Shown here: piece by piece, positions 7,311-16,183 of the stretch
Numbering within the stretch: position 1 is the first letter of the stretch
How the letters are laid out: each line of letters starts with the position of its first letter
NCBI GenBank assembly: GCA_042090305.1
Contig: JBELJQ010000019.1
Span: 1-32,701 of the forward strand
DNA length: 32,701 nucleotides
Origin: TMED13 sp042090305
Lineage (GTDB): Bacteria > Pseudomonadota > Alphaproteobacteria > Methylaequorales > Methylaequoraceae
Direction of reading: 5' to 3'
The notes under the pieces: generated by a model
Database searches by the model: none
Told to the model about the DNA's origin: nothing
What the model saw: only the letters and a program-made list of their open reading frames with translations
Made by a program: the position numbers and the translations under genes

Positions 7311-10300
7311 CTAGTTTTTAGAAACTTTATTAATTATCAAACCTTTGATGTCAGAAATAGAATTCAGAAAATTAAAGTCTAAATCATATTTTTTTTTACT
7401 TTCAATTAAAACCTCGTAATCATTATACTTTAGAATAAAAGATAACTTATTTTTTCCTATATCACACTCCTTGAAAATAGTTTCAATTTTGTTTGTATTA
7501 AGATTTTCTAAATCCAGTTTTACAAGGTAATCGTCATTATTACTATTTTTCCCATAGATATCTCTAATATTATTTACTATAAACCTTTGATTTTCATTTT
7601 TATATTGAGATGAAATTTTAAATTTATAAACTTTGCCTTTTTTTAGACCAAAATCTAAGACCTCTAGCACATCAGAGAAGCATACTGCATCAATTTTACC
7701 AGTATCATCTGCTAAGTTTATAAAACAAAACCTTTTACCTTGCTTCGATTTTCGTTCATTAATTTCATTTACAATTGCAATAAAGGATCTATTTTCTAAT
7801 AGTTTATTTTCAGGCTTGAAAAAATCAGAAATATTATTAATTTTAACATCTTGAAAAACTTTCTTTAAATTTTTAGTTGGATGCTCGGAAAGATAAAAAC
7901 CTATAACCTCCATTTCTTTTTCAAGTTTAAATTCCTTATCCCAAAAATCATACCCATCACTATTAACTTGACTTTCAAATAACTTATCATCAACAAACAA
8001 AGAATCTTGATTTATGTTTAGATTTTTATGATAATTTGAATTAATTGAAACCATCTCGTCAATCTTGTCATTTAAAAATTTTTGATTTATTTCAATGCTT
8101 TTTAAAGAATCAGAGAAAATAAGTGCCTCTAATATTTTTTTATTTAAAAAATTATTAGAAATTCTTATTAAAAAATCCGAAAAATTTTTAAATTTTCCAT
8201 TAATATTTCTTTCCTTTATTATTTCCCTAATTGAACTTTCTCCAATATTTTTTATTGCACTTAGACCAAATACTATTGAACCATGTTCGTCTGAATTTGA
8301 AACAGTAAATTCAACTTCCGAATTGTTAATGTCTGGTCTTACTAATTTAAATCCTAATTTTTTAATTTCATCAGAATAAATTGATAATTTTTCGGCGTTA
8401 TTAATATCACAATTCATTAATGAGCAAAAAAATTCTAGAGGATAATTTGCTTTTAGATAAGCAGTTTGGTAAGCAATCATCGCATATGCTGCTGCATGAC
8501 TTTTGTTGAAACCATAACCAGCAAATTTCTCTATCTCATTAAACAAGTTATTTGCTTGATTCTCATCTAAATTGTTTTTTAGACAACCAGTAATAAAATT
8601 TGATTTTTGTGCATGCATTTCTGATTTTATTTTTTTCCCCATCGCTCTTCTAAGCAAATCAGCTTTAGCAAGACTGAAACCTGATAACTTTTGAGCAATT
8701 AGCATTACCTGTTCTTGATAAACCATTATTCCATAGGTTTCATCAAGAATTTCTTTTAAATCTTTATGAATATAATCATTTGGCTCCTTGTTATGTTTTC
8801 TATTTACATAAGTTGGAATATTATCCATCGGCCCAGGCCTATAAAGTGATACAATAGCAATAAGGTCCTCAAACCTGTCAGGTAAAACTCTCATTATTGT
8901 TTCTTTCATACCCTGTCCTTCAAGTTGAAAAACACCCGTAGTGTGTCCTTCTCTTAATAATTTAAAAGTTTTTACATCATCTAATGGTACTTTGTTTATA
9001 TCAATATCAATAGATTTCGACTTTAAAATTTTACACGTATCATTAATCACAGTTAGAGTTTTTAATCCCAAGAAATCAAATTTAATAAGACCAGCTTTCT
9101 CAACATATTTCATTGAAAATTGGGTGACGGGGATATCAGATTTAGGATCTTTATATAATGGGACAATATTATTCAGTTTTTTGTCAGAGATAACAATGCC
9201 CGCAGCATGAGTGGATGCATGTCTCAATAGTCCCTCTAGTTTTTTTGCATGATTAAAAAGTGTTTCAATATTTGGATTGTTCTTAATTATCTTTCTTATT
9301 TTTTCATTTTCTTCAAGAAAGTCACTGATTGTTAATGGTTTAGCAGGATTAAATGGAATCATTTTACAAATTTCATCTACTTGTGATAGGGGTAACTGCA
9401 TCACTCTACCGACATCCCTTAAAGCTGCTTTGGCTTGAAATGAACCAAAAGTGATTATTTGTGCTACATTTTGAAAACCATATTTATTTTGAACATAATT
9501 TATTACTTTATCCCTACCTTGCATACAAAAGTCTATATCAAAATCAGGCATTGATATTCTCTCAGGGTTTAAGAATCTTTCAAATAAAAGTCCAAACTTT
9601 AATGGATCGAGATTTGTTATGGATAGACACCACGCAACGAGTGATCCGGCTCCAGAACCTCTACCTGGACCTACAGGAATATCATTATCTTTTGACCATT
9701 TAATAAAATCTGCAACAATTAAAAAATAACCTGCAAACCCCATATTTGTAATAATTTTAAGCTCATATTTAAGTCTATCTATATATATATTTTTCTCAAA
9801 ATCTTTAAGATTTTTAATTCTCTCTTTCAGTCCTTTAAATGCTGATTTTATGAGAAAATGATTTTCAGTGATGTCTTCATTGTTTAATCTTGGAAGAGAT
9901 GGTTTTTTTTCTGTTGGGAAAAATGAGCATTTTTGAGCAAGTATTGATGTATTTTGACATACCATCGGAATATCATAGAATAAATCATACATTTCCTTAC
10001 TTGATTTTACGTAAAATTCTTTACTGCTCTTCATTCTGTCTTCACTGTCAATATATTTTTGCTGTGAAATACACAAAAGAGTATCATGAGAATCATAGAA
10101 GTCAGTTTGCATAAAAAAATTCTCGTTAGTGCAAATAATCGGGATATTTCCTTTTAAAGATGTTTCAATTAGAAATTGATTATAATTTTCATTCTTTTCA
10201 TTCAAATAACGTTGAATTTCAATGCAAAAATCTGACTTATAAATTTTTCTTAAATGATTAATAAGAGGAATAGTCAATTCCTTATTATGATAATAATTAT

Positions 10301-10721
10301 TAGTCAATAATCCAAAATTGCCTCCAGCCATACATATAAGGCCTTCAGAATGATTATTTAAATCATCTATTTCAACATATGGATTTTCTGAATCTGAATT
10401 TATTAAATATGATTTAGATACTAGATTTAGTAAATTTTCATAACCTTGTTTATTTTTACATATTAATAAAACATATCCATTAACAAGCTTATTATTCTTA
10501 ACTAATAAGTTACAACCAATTAATGGTTGTATTCCATATTTTTGGCACTCGATAGAAAACTCTAATGCACCAAATAAGTTGCTAAAATCAGAAATCGAAA
10601 TAGCTGGGAATTTATTTTTATAACAGAATTTCACTAACTCTGTAAGTTTCAGTGCACCTTTTGCAAGAGAATATTGTGAATAATTTCTAAAATGAACAAA
10701 TTCTTGCTTACTTTTGTTCAT
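7311..10721 (-). CDS. dnaE: DNA polymerase III alpha subunit
   Basis: Catalytic subunit of the replicative polymerase. Length is 1136 aa, close to E. coli DnaE (1160). Order: PHP domain (about 1-270), palm, thumb and fingers, then helix-hairpin-helix, OB-fold (about 985-1065) and a C-terminal domain. The catalytic Asp pair is in PDFDIDF (D395, D397) and the third Asp is in KFDFLGLKTL (D549). GPGRGSGAGS and GFNKSHAAAYA are intact. QDSLF at residues 905-909 fits the beta-clamp binding motif. The PHP metal ligands are degenerate: the usual HxxVHSxYS reads HFRNYSQYS, and ITDH-type and NDxH-type sites lack their His. An intrinsic nuclease is therefore unlikely and proofreading presumably needs a separate DnaQ. 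The ATG at 10721 overlaps the lolD end by 14 nt. Confidence 0.98.
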   Translation of the reverse strand: MNKSKQEFVHFRNYSQYSLAKGALKLTELVKFCYKNKFPAISISDFSNLFGALEFSIECQKYGIQPLIGCNLLVKNNKLVNGYVLLICKNKQGYENLLNLVSKSYLINSDSENPYVEIDDLNNHSEGLICMAGGNFGLLTNNYYHNKELTIPLINHLRKIYKSDFCIEIQRYLNEKNENYNQFLIETSLKGNIPIICTNENFFMQTDFYDSHDTLLCISQQKYIDSEDRMKSSKEFYVKSSKEMYDLFYDIPMVCQNTSILAQKCSFFPTEKKPSLPRLNNEDITENHFLIKSAFKGLKERIKNLKDFEKNIYIDRLKYELKIITNMGFAGYFLIVADFIKWSKDNDIPVGPGRGSGAGSLVAWCLSITNLDPLKFGLLFERFLNPERISMPDFDIDFCMQGRDKVINYVQNKYGFQNVAQIITFGSFQAKAALRDVGRVMQLPLSQVDEICKMIPFNPAKPLTISDFLEENEKIRKIIKNNPNIETLFNHAKKLEGLLRHASTHAAGIVISDKKLNNIVPLYKDPKSDIPVTQFSMKYVEKAGLIKFDFLGLKTLTVINDTCKILKSKSIDIDINKVPLDDVKTFKLLREGHTTGVFQLEGQGMKETIMRVLPDRFEDLIAIVSLYRPGPMDNIPTYVNRKHNKEPNDYIHKDLKEILDETYGIMVYQEQVMLIAQKLSGFSLAKADLLRRAMGKKIKSEMHAQKSNFITGCLKNNLDENQANNLFNEIEKFAGYGFNKSHAAAYAMIAYQTAYLKANYPLEFFCSLMNCDINNAEKLSIYSDEIKKLGFKLVRPDINNSEVEFTVSNSDEHGSIVFGLSAIKNIGESSIREIIKERNINGKFKNFSDFLIRISNNFLNKKILEALIFSDSLKSIEINQKFLNDKIDEMVSINSNYHKNLNINQDSLFVDDKLFESQVNSDGYDFWDKEFKLEKEMEVIGFYLSEHPTKNLKKVFQDVKINNISDFFKPENKLLENRSFIAIVNEINERKSKQGKRFCFINLADDTGKIDAVCFSDVLEVLDFGLKKGKVYKFKISSQYKNENQRFIVNNIRDIYGKNSNNDDYLVKLDLENLNTNKIETIFKECDIGKNKLSFILKYNDYEVLIESKKKYDLDFNFLNSISDIKGLIINKVSKN

Positions 10722-11379
10722 CTAATTTACCTTCATTGATTAGAAAATATTTGTCTAACATTTTTACAATACCAACATTATGAGTAGCTATTAATAATGC
10801 GATATTTAATTCCTTTGTGAGATTCATGATAATTTTCATTACTTTTTCTGTATTTTCTTCATCTAAACTTCCTGTTGGTTCATCAGCAACTATAATAACT
10901 GGTTTTTTAATTAAAGCTCTTGCGATAGCAACTCTCTGCTGCTCACCACCTGATAGTGTTCCTGGTTTAAATTTTTCCCTGTTATCCAAGCCTAGTATTT
11001 CAAGATATTTTTTAGCAATATCCAAAGAATAATCCTTGGAGTTTCCATTTAATATTAGAGGTAATGCAATATTCTCTTGTACAGTAAAATCCTCTAGTAA
11101 TTGATTGTTTTGAAAAATATATCCAATTTTATTTTTTCTAAATTTTGTTTTTTCTTCGGTTGACAGTGATAAACAATCTTCCTTATCAATAAACATTTCA
11201 CCACTATCTGGTGTATCAAGAAGACCAATAATATTAAGCAAAGACGTTTTTCCAGAACCAGATGGTCCTATTAATCCAATTTTCTCACCTCTTTTAATAT
11301 TAAGATCTACACCGTTTAATACATTTACATTAGTATTACCTTGTGTGTAACTTTGCTTTATTTTAATTAGTTCTATCAA
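10708..11379 (-). CDS. lolD: Lipoprotein-releasing ABC transporter ATP-binding protein LolD
   Basis: ATPase of the LolCDE-type system that extracts outer-membrane lipoproteins from the inner membrane and passes them to LolA. Length is 223 aa. Walker A is GPSGSGKTS (38-46), followed by the Q-loop in GYIFQNNQLLEDFTV, the signature LSGGEQQRVAIARAL, Walker B IIVADEPTGSLDEEN, and the switch His in IATHN. The start is TTG at 11379, 1 nt after the lolC stop, with GGGA 5 nt upstream. No in-frame ATG exists before the conserved VNVLNGVDL segment, so TTG is the only sensible start. The neighbouring membrane subunit lolC makes the Lol assignment firmer than for a generic MacB-like ATPase. Confidence 0.95.
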   Translation of the reverse strand: MIELIKIKQSYTQGNTNVNVLNGVDLNIKRGEKIGLIGPSGSGKTSLLNIIGLLDTPDSGEMFIDKEDCLSLSTEEKTKFRKNKIGYIFQNNQLLEDFTVQENIALPLILNGNSKDYSLDIAKKYLEILGLDNREKFKPGTLSGGEQQRVAIARALIKKPVIIVADEPTGSLDEENTEKVMKIIMNLTKELNIALLIATHNVGIVKMLDKYFLINEGKLDEQK

Positions 11380-11380
11380 A

Positions 11381-12622
11381 TTATTCCCATTTTATTAAGT
11401 TAATAGGATCAACTTTTGAAGCCTTAATGGATGGATAGATAGTTGCGAAAAAAGATAAACTCGTTGAAATCAAAACAATATTTGAAATCTGACTAAAATC
11501 TAAAATGATGGGTAGCCTAGAAAAGAAATAAATCTCTTCAGAAAATAAATCAGAGCCACTAAATAACTCAATGAAGGTTTTTATCTCATTGATATTTAAA
11601 CAAAATAAGAGCCCAAGAATTAAACCTAAAATTGTTCCAAGCACACCAACAACAAGACCATTGATAATAAAAATTTTTAATAACTGAAACTTTGAGACAC
11701 CTAAAACTCTAAGAATACCTATATCTTTTCTTTTTGTTGATACTAACATCATCATTGATGAGATTAAATTGAATGCCGCAACAATAATAATTAATGTTAA
11801 AATTATAAACATTACATTTTTTTCAACCTCAATTGCGTTAAATAATGAGGGATTCAATTGTCTCCAATCAATTATTCTACTGTAATTTGGTATAATTTCT
11901 TTAAGCTCGGATTTAATATCATCTAGATTATTAAAATTTGGTACTAATATTTCATAGTGGTCTGTTGATTTTGTATCTAAAAAGTTTCTAAGAAGACTAA
12001 TTGGGAAGAATATTAGAGAAGTATCATACTCATACATCCCTATTTCAAAAAAACCTACTATCTTGAAAACTGATTGTCTGGGAATTTTGCCTAGTAATGT
12101 TTCATAACTTTTTGAAGAAATTATATTTACATAATCTCCTATTCTCAAAGCCAACTTATTCGCTAATTTTTTACCAATTAATATTCCCTCATTATTTTTA
12201 ATAGAATTAATTTGTTGTTCGTTAAAATCATTTTTAAAAATTTCTCTATCTTGAAAAAAATTATACTCCACACCTTTGATTAAAACACCAGATGAATAGT
12301 TCTTTAGACTAATTAATCCCTGACTAGACATAACTGCGTGAACTTTTGAATTATTGATTCTTGCTTTTATATTATTTATAATTTTTTTCTCATCATCATT
12401 TTCATTAAATATATTAATTATCTTTAGATGGCCATTTATTCCTAAAATTTTATTAGTTAATTCTTCTCTAAAACCATTCATTACCGACATAACAATAATT
12501 AATGTCGCAACTCCCAAAGCGATACCTAAAAAAGAAAATACTGTAATAAGTGAAAAAAATTTTTCCCTAGTTTTAGGAAGTATATATTTTAACGATATCC
12601 AAATATCAATACTATTAATCAT
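11381..12622 (-). CDS. lolC: Lipoprotein-releasing system transmembrane protein LolC/LolE family
   Basis: Membrane subunit that works with LolD. It is 413 aa with the FtsX-type layout: one N-terminal helix (about 22-48, within FSLITVFSFLGIALGVATLIIV), a large periplasmic domain (about 50-260), and three C-terminal helices (about 270-295, 320-345, 378-402). The N-terminal ISLKYILPKTREKF and SVMNGFREEL, and the cytoplasmic loop STKRKDIGILRVLGVS, are typical of LolC/E. A single gene of this kind next to lolD is the usual alphaproteobacterial arrangement, presumably acting as a homodimer in place of the E. coli LolC/LolE pair. The ATG at 12622 overlaps the proS end by 8 nt. Confidence 0.94.
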   Translation of the reverse strand: MINSIDIWISLKYILPKTREKFFSLITVFSFLGIALGVATLIIVMSVMNGFREELTNKILGINGHLKIINIFNENDDEKKIINNIKARINNSKVHAVMSSQGLISLKNYSSGVLIKGVEYNFFQDREIFKNDFNEQQINSIKNNEGILIGKKLANKLALRIGDYVNIISSKSYETLLGKIPRQSVFKIVGFFEIGMYEYDTSLIFFPISLLRNFLDTKSTDHYEILVPNFNNLDDIKSELKEIIPNYSRIIDWRQLNPSLFNAIEVEKNVMFIILTLIIIVAAFNLISSMMMLVSTKRKDIGILRVLGVSKFQLLKIFIINGLVVGVLGTILGLILGLLFCLNINEIKTFIELFSGSDLFSEEIYFFSRLPIILDFSQISNIVLISTSLSFFATIYPSIKASKVDPINLIKWE

Positions 12623-13907
12623 TCTCTTTTTTTCTTAAATTTAATATAAGTTCCTCAAGTTGTGATATATCTATGGATTCTTCATATGAACCATCTCTAA
12701 GTGTTACGTTAATTTTTTTATTTTCAATATACTGTTTTCCTACTATTATTCTTATTGGAATACCGAGTAATTCAGAGTCTGCAAATTTTTTTCCAGCTCT
12801 TTCATTACGATCATCAATAATTACATCTATACCATTTTCCACTAACTGATTATATATAGTAGTACTTACTAATGAACAACCATCATTGTCAGTCATGAGG
12901 TTTATAATTATAATATCAAAAGGAGCTACCTTACTAGGCCAAATAATCCCTTTATTATCATTAAATTTCTCAATAATTGCAGCAGGTATTCTAGACACAC
13001 CAATTCCATATGAACCCATATACGGATAAAATTTTTTTCCGTCTTTAGAGTCCAGTAAAATATCAAATGGTTTTGAGTATTTAGTTCCGAAAAGGAAAAT
13101 ATGTCCTAACTCAATACTTTTCTTTATAACTAAATTTTTATTTTGTTCTTTATTTTTATAATCAGAGGTAAATGATTTTATATTAACTAAGTCTTCAACA
13201 TTATATTCTGAAAAATTATCAGTTATAATAGATTCATCATAATGAATCTCCGATTCCCCGCTATCAACTAAAAGGTGAAATTCATGAGAAATACTTCCTC
13301 CAATTTCACCACTTGGTGCTCTAACTGGAATAATTGGCAAACCTATATCTTGAAATATTTTTATATACATTTTGAAATAACTAAGATAAGTTTTTTCACT
13401 GTCATTCTCATTTAAGTCAAAACTATAAGCATCTTTCATTAGAAACTCTCTTGCCCTCATAACACCATGTCTTGGTCTTATTTCATCTCTAAATTTACTT
13501 TGTATATGATATAAATTTAAAGGAAGATCTTTATAACTTTTAAGATATTGTTTTCCAACAGCTGTTATCATTTCTTCATTAGTAGGTCCGTATAAAAGTC
13601 CTTTTCCATGCCTATCATTAATTCTTAACATCTCTTTTCCATAAGTTTCATACCTATCGCTTATTTTCCAAATATCAGAACTCTGAATAGTTGGCATTAA
13701 AATTTGATTTATATGATTTAGAACATGATTATTCTCAATTATATTCATTATTTTTTTGAGAACTCTAAAGCCTAATGGAAGCCAACTATAAATCCCAGAT
13801 GCTTCTTGTCTGATCATTCCAGATTTTAACATATAAGTATGAGAAATTAATTTTACATCATTTGAAATATTTTTTTGAGTTGGAATAAAGAATCTAGAAT
13901 AAAGCAT
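12615..13907 (-). CDS. proS: Prolyl-tRNA synthetase (short form without editing insertion)
   Basis: Class II synthetase charging tRNA-Pro. Length is 430 aa. Class II motifs are GPTNEE (107-112), motif 2 with RDEIRPRHGVMRAREF (140-155), and motif 3 GIGVSR (301-306), followed by an anticodon-binding domain (IIINLMTDND, VIIDDRNERAGKKFADSELLGIPIRIIVG). Between motifs 2 and 3 only about 40 residues (224-265) replace the roughly 180-residue INS editing domain of E. coli-type ProRS. Such truncation is known in alphaproteobacteria, where free-standing editing proteins such as ProXp-ala can clear Ala-tRNA-Pro. None is in this window. The ATG at 13907 overlaps the upstream small gene by 14 nt. Confidence 0.97.
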   Translation of the reverse strand: MLYSRFFIPTQKNISNDVKLISHTYMLKSGMIRQEASGIYSWLPLGFRVLKKIMNIIENNHVLNHINQILMPTIQSSDIWKISDRYETYGKEMLRINDRHGKGLLYGPTNEEMITAVGKQYLKSYKDLPLNLYHIQSKFRDEIRPRHGVMRAREFLMKDAYSFDLNENDSEKTYLSYFKMYIKIFQDIGLPIIPVRAPSGEIGGSISHEFHLLVDSGESEIHYDESIITDNFSEYNVEDLVNIKSFTSDYKNKEQNKNLVIKKSIELGHIFLFGTKYSKPFDILLDSKDGKKFYPYMGSYGIGVSRIPAAIIEKFNDNKGIIWPSKVAPFDIIIINLMTDNDGCSLVSTTIYNQLVENGIDVIIDDRNERAGKKFADSELLGIPIRIIVGKQYIENKKINVTLRDGSYEESIDISQLEELILNLRKKEND

Positions 13908-14118
13908 TTTTAAAAAATGAAAAAATTAAAGTTAATATTAATGAGGCAAATGATGTTATTAATATTTTTTTTTTTAGCAATGTCTTTTTAGGAGCACCTG
14001 GGTCGTTCCCATCAATTACACTATCGTCCCTTCTCACTCCAAAAGGCAAAGCAATAAAAAGTACCAACCACCAGATTATTATGTATATGACAATTAATTC
14101 AAGGCCGAACAAGATCAC
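13894..14118 (-). CDS. DUF1467 family small membrane protein
   Basis: A 74-aa protein with two hydrophobic segments (about 5-28 and 52-70). Between them is a conserved polar loop with LPFGVRRDD and NDPGAPKK, the hallmark of DUF1467 proteins that sit beside proS and mce in alphaproteobacteria. Its function is unknown. The start is GTG at 14118, which overlaps the preceding epimerase stop as GTGA (4 nt). The downstream end overlaps proS by 14 nt. The double overlap shows it is a real translated gene within the operon despite its size. The basic KKTLLKKK stretch before the second helix suggests that the loop faces the cytoplasm. Confidence 0.88.
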   Translation of the reverse strand: MILFGLELIVIYIIIWWLVLFIALPFGVRRDDSVIDGNDPGAPKKTLLKKKILITSFASLILTLIFSFFKNALF

Positions 14119-14519
14119 TCCTGTTCTAATTCTATGAGAGTTCCATAGAAGTCTTTAGGGTGAAGAAATATGACTGGTTTATTATGGGCACCATTTTTCG
14201 GTTCTCCATCCCCTAAAATTCTTACACCTTTTTTTTTCATTTCATTACATGCTTTATTAATATCTTTGACTTCGATACAAATATGATGAATCGAACCATT
14301 GATATTATTTTCTAGGAATTTCTTTACTGGAGAATTCTCTCCATATGGATGCATTAGTTCGATTTTAGTGTTTTCCAATTCAACAAAAACGACACTCACA
14401 CCATGCTCGGAGTAATCGATAGACTCGGTAACTTTTGCTCCTAGTATATCTTTATACTTGCTAGCTGCTTCCTCTAAGTCGGGAACAACTATTGCCACAT
14501 GGTTAAATCTTGTAATCAT
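14115..14519 (-). CDS. mce: Methylmalonyl-CoA epimerase (VOC superfamily)
   Basis: Interconverts (R)- and (S)-methylmalonyl-CoA between propionyl-CoA carboxylase and methylmalonyl-CoA mutase. It is a compact 134-aa protein with two beta-alpha-beta-beta-beta units. Putative metal ligands are H7 (FNHVAIVV), E54 region (TKIELMHPYG), H79 (HHICIEV) and E130 (GTLIELEQE), in the order expected for the family. The ATG at 14519 lies 14 nt after the RNase J stop, and the stop overlaps the next gene. The carboxylase and mutase are not in the window, so pathway use is inferred. Another VOC enzyme activity is possible but less likely given motif match and conserved location. Confidence 0.92.
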   Translation of the reverse strand: MITRFNHVAIVVPDLEEAASKYKDILGAKVTESIDYSEHGVSVVFVELENTKIELMHPYGENSPVKKFLENNINGSIHHICIEVKDINKACNEMKKKGVRILGDGEPKNGAHNKPVIFLHPKDFYGTLIELEQE

Positions 14520-14533
14520 TTTTATATTATATT

Positions 14534-16183
14534 CTAAATCCTTATAATCTCAATATGTGTAGATGGTTTTAAACCAATTTTTTTTTTTACAAAATTCCTG
14601 GCTGAAATCTTTATTTCATTAGCAAAAATATTATCATCAACACATGAATCAATCAGTGAGGTTGCATCTTCTTTAAGAAAAGCTTTAAAATCTTTAATTT
14701 GATCAAGATCTAAACAAAGAGATGGACAGTAAACAATTGGTTCCGATTTAAATGAATTATCTATTCCTAGTATGAAGTTTATATAGAGTTGACCATCATT
14801 ATTCATTTTTTTTAGATTTGAGAAATACTTACTATCAATTGGAAGAATTTGTGAACCCTTTAATGCATTTCTTCCAGTATCAACTTTACCCACTACCGAT
14901 GGTTGTTTGTCTTTATCAAGTAATACTAAATCTCCATTTTCAATTAGAACCTGCTTATCGATTCCAGACTTTTTTGAAAAATTATAATGCTCTCTCAAAT
15001 GCCTATATTCTCCATGAACAGGAATAAGCGTTCTAGGACAAATCCACTCATACATTTTACTTAATTCATCCTTAGACGGGTGACCAGAAACATGAACCAT
15101 TGAGTTATTATGATCCAGTATATTTGAACCGATTTTCATAATATTCTTTTTTATTTCATTAATTTGCTTTTCATTACCTGGTATTTCTCTTGAAGAAAAG
15201 ATTACGAGATCATCAGAGTTTAATTTAACATGTTTATGGTTATTATTAACAATACGAGATAACCCTGCTCTACTTTCGCCCTGACTTCCAGTACATATAA
15301 CAACTAACTGTTCCTCATTTACAATTTGTACTTCTTTATCATCAATTATATTGTTAAATTGTTTTAGATAATTATTTTCAATTGCAGATTCATAAATTCT
15401 ATGAAGTGATCTACCTAAAAAGTAGCAGCATTTATTTAGTTCCTTGGATACTTGAAGAATGGTTTCTAACCTAGCAATATTCGATGCAAAACAACTAATA
15501 ATAATTTTTCCTTGTTTTTTATTAGAAAATATCTCTTTTAAACTTTTTCTTACTTCACTCTCACTTCCAGATGGATTGTTATTAAATACATTTGTTGAAT
15601 CACAAATCATAGCCGTAACGCCCTCTTTACCAATTTTTTTGATACCTTCTTCATCAATGGGATCACCAACTAAAGGTTCTGGATCAATTTTCCAATCACC
15701 AGTATGAAAAATATTTCCCTTGTTACATTTAAGTATTATCGCATTGGGTTCGGGGATTGAATGCGTGAGAGAAAATATTTCAACTTGAAATGAACCTATA
15801 TTGAATTTTTTATTATATTCAAATAAGTTAATGTTGAACTCTTTGACACCTACTGATTCAAACTTTCTTTTCAAGACAGAGGCAGTGAAAGAAGTGGTGT
15901 AGATTGGGATACTGCCTAATTTTGGATATAAATACGGTACTGCTCCAATATGATCTTCGTGAGCATGTGTAAGAATCAGGCCAGATAATTTACTTTTTTT
16001 TTCAGTTATAAAATCTATTTTGGGCATAATTACTTCGTAAGGATCCGAATCAGCGTTACTAAACATTACACCTAAATCTACCATTAACCATGTATCATTA
16101 TAATGATACAGATTACAATTCATTCCTATTTCTCCTGAACCACCGAGTGGAAGAAAAAAGAGATTATCTTTTTTTATATTCAT
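14534..16183 (-). CDS. rnj: Ribonuclease J (metallo-beta-lactamase fold)
   Basis: RNase with 5'-3' exonuclease and endonuclease activity, acting in mRNA decay and rRNA maturation. It has the beta-lactamase/beta-CASP fold. The zinc motif HAHEDH lies at about residues 73-78, with further ligands in SLTHSIPEP and IFHTGDWKID. The beta-CASP region contains ICDSTNVF and ISCFASNIARL, and HVSGHPSKDEL and LIPVHGEYRHLREH follow. Product is 549 aa from ATG 16183. A TTG three codons earlier (16192) is possible; neither start has a well-spaced SD. The start overlaps the coaX end by 20 nt. RNase J next to the nuo/coaX genes is typical for alphaproteobacteria and absent from E. coli, which supports the taxonomic placement. 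Confidence 0.95.
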   Translation of the reverse strand: MNIKKDNLFFLPLGGSGEIGMNCNLYHYNDTWLMVDLGVMFSNADSDPYEVIMPKIDFITEKKSKLSGLILTHAHEDHIGAVPYLYPKLGSIPIYTTSFTASVLKRKFESVGVKEFNINLFEYNKKFNIGSFQVEIFSLTHSIPEPNAIILKCNKGNIFHTGDWKIDPEPLVGDPIDEEGIKKIGKEGVTAMICDSTNVFNNNPSGSESEVRKSLKEIFSNKKQGKIIISCFASNIARLETILQVSKELNKCCYFLGRSLHRIYESAIENNYLKQFNNIIDDKEVQIVNEEQLVVICTGSQGESRAGLSRIVNNNHKHVKLNSDDLVIFSSREIPGNEKQINEIKKNIMKIGSNILDHNNSMVHVSGHPSKDELSKMYEWICPRTLIPVHGEYRHLREHYNFSKKSGIDKQVLIENGDLVLLDKDKQPSVVGKVDTGRNALKGSQILPIDSKYFSNLKKMNNDGQLYINFILGIDNSFKSEPIVYCPSLCLDLDQIKDFKAFLKEDATSLIDSCVDDNIFANEIKISARNFVKKKIGLKPSTHIEIIRI

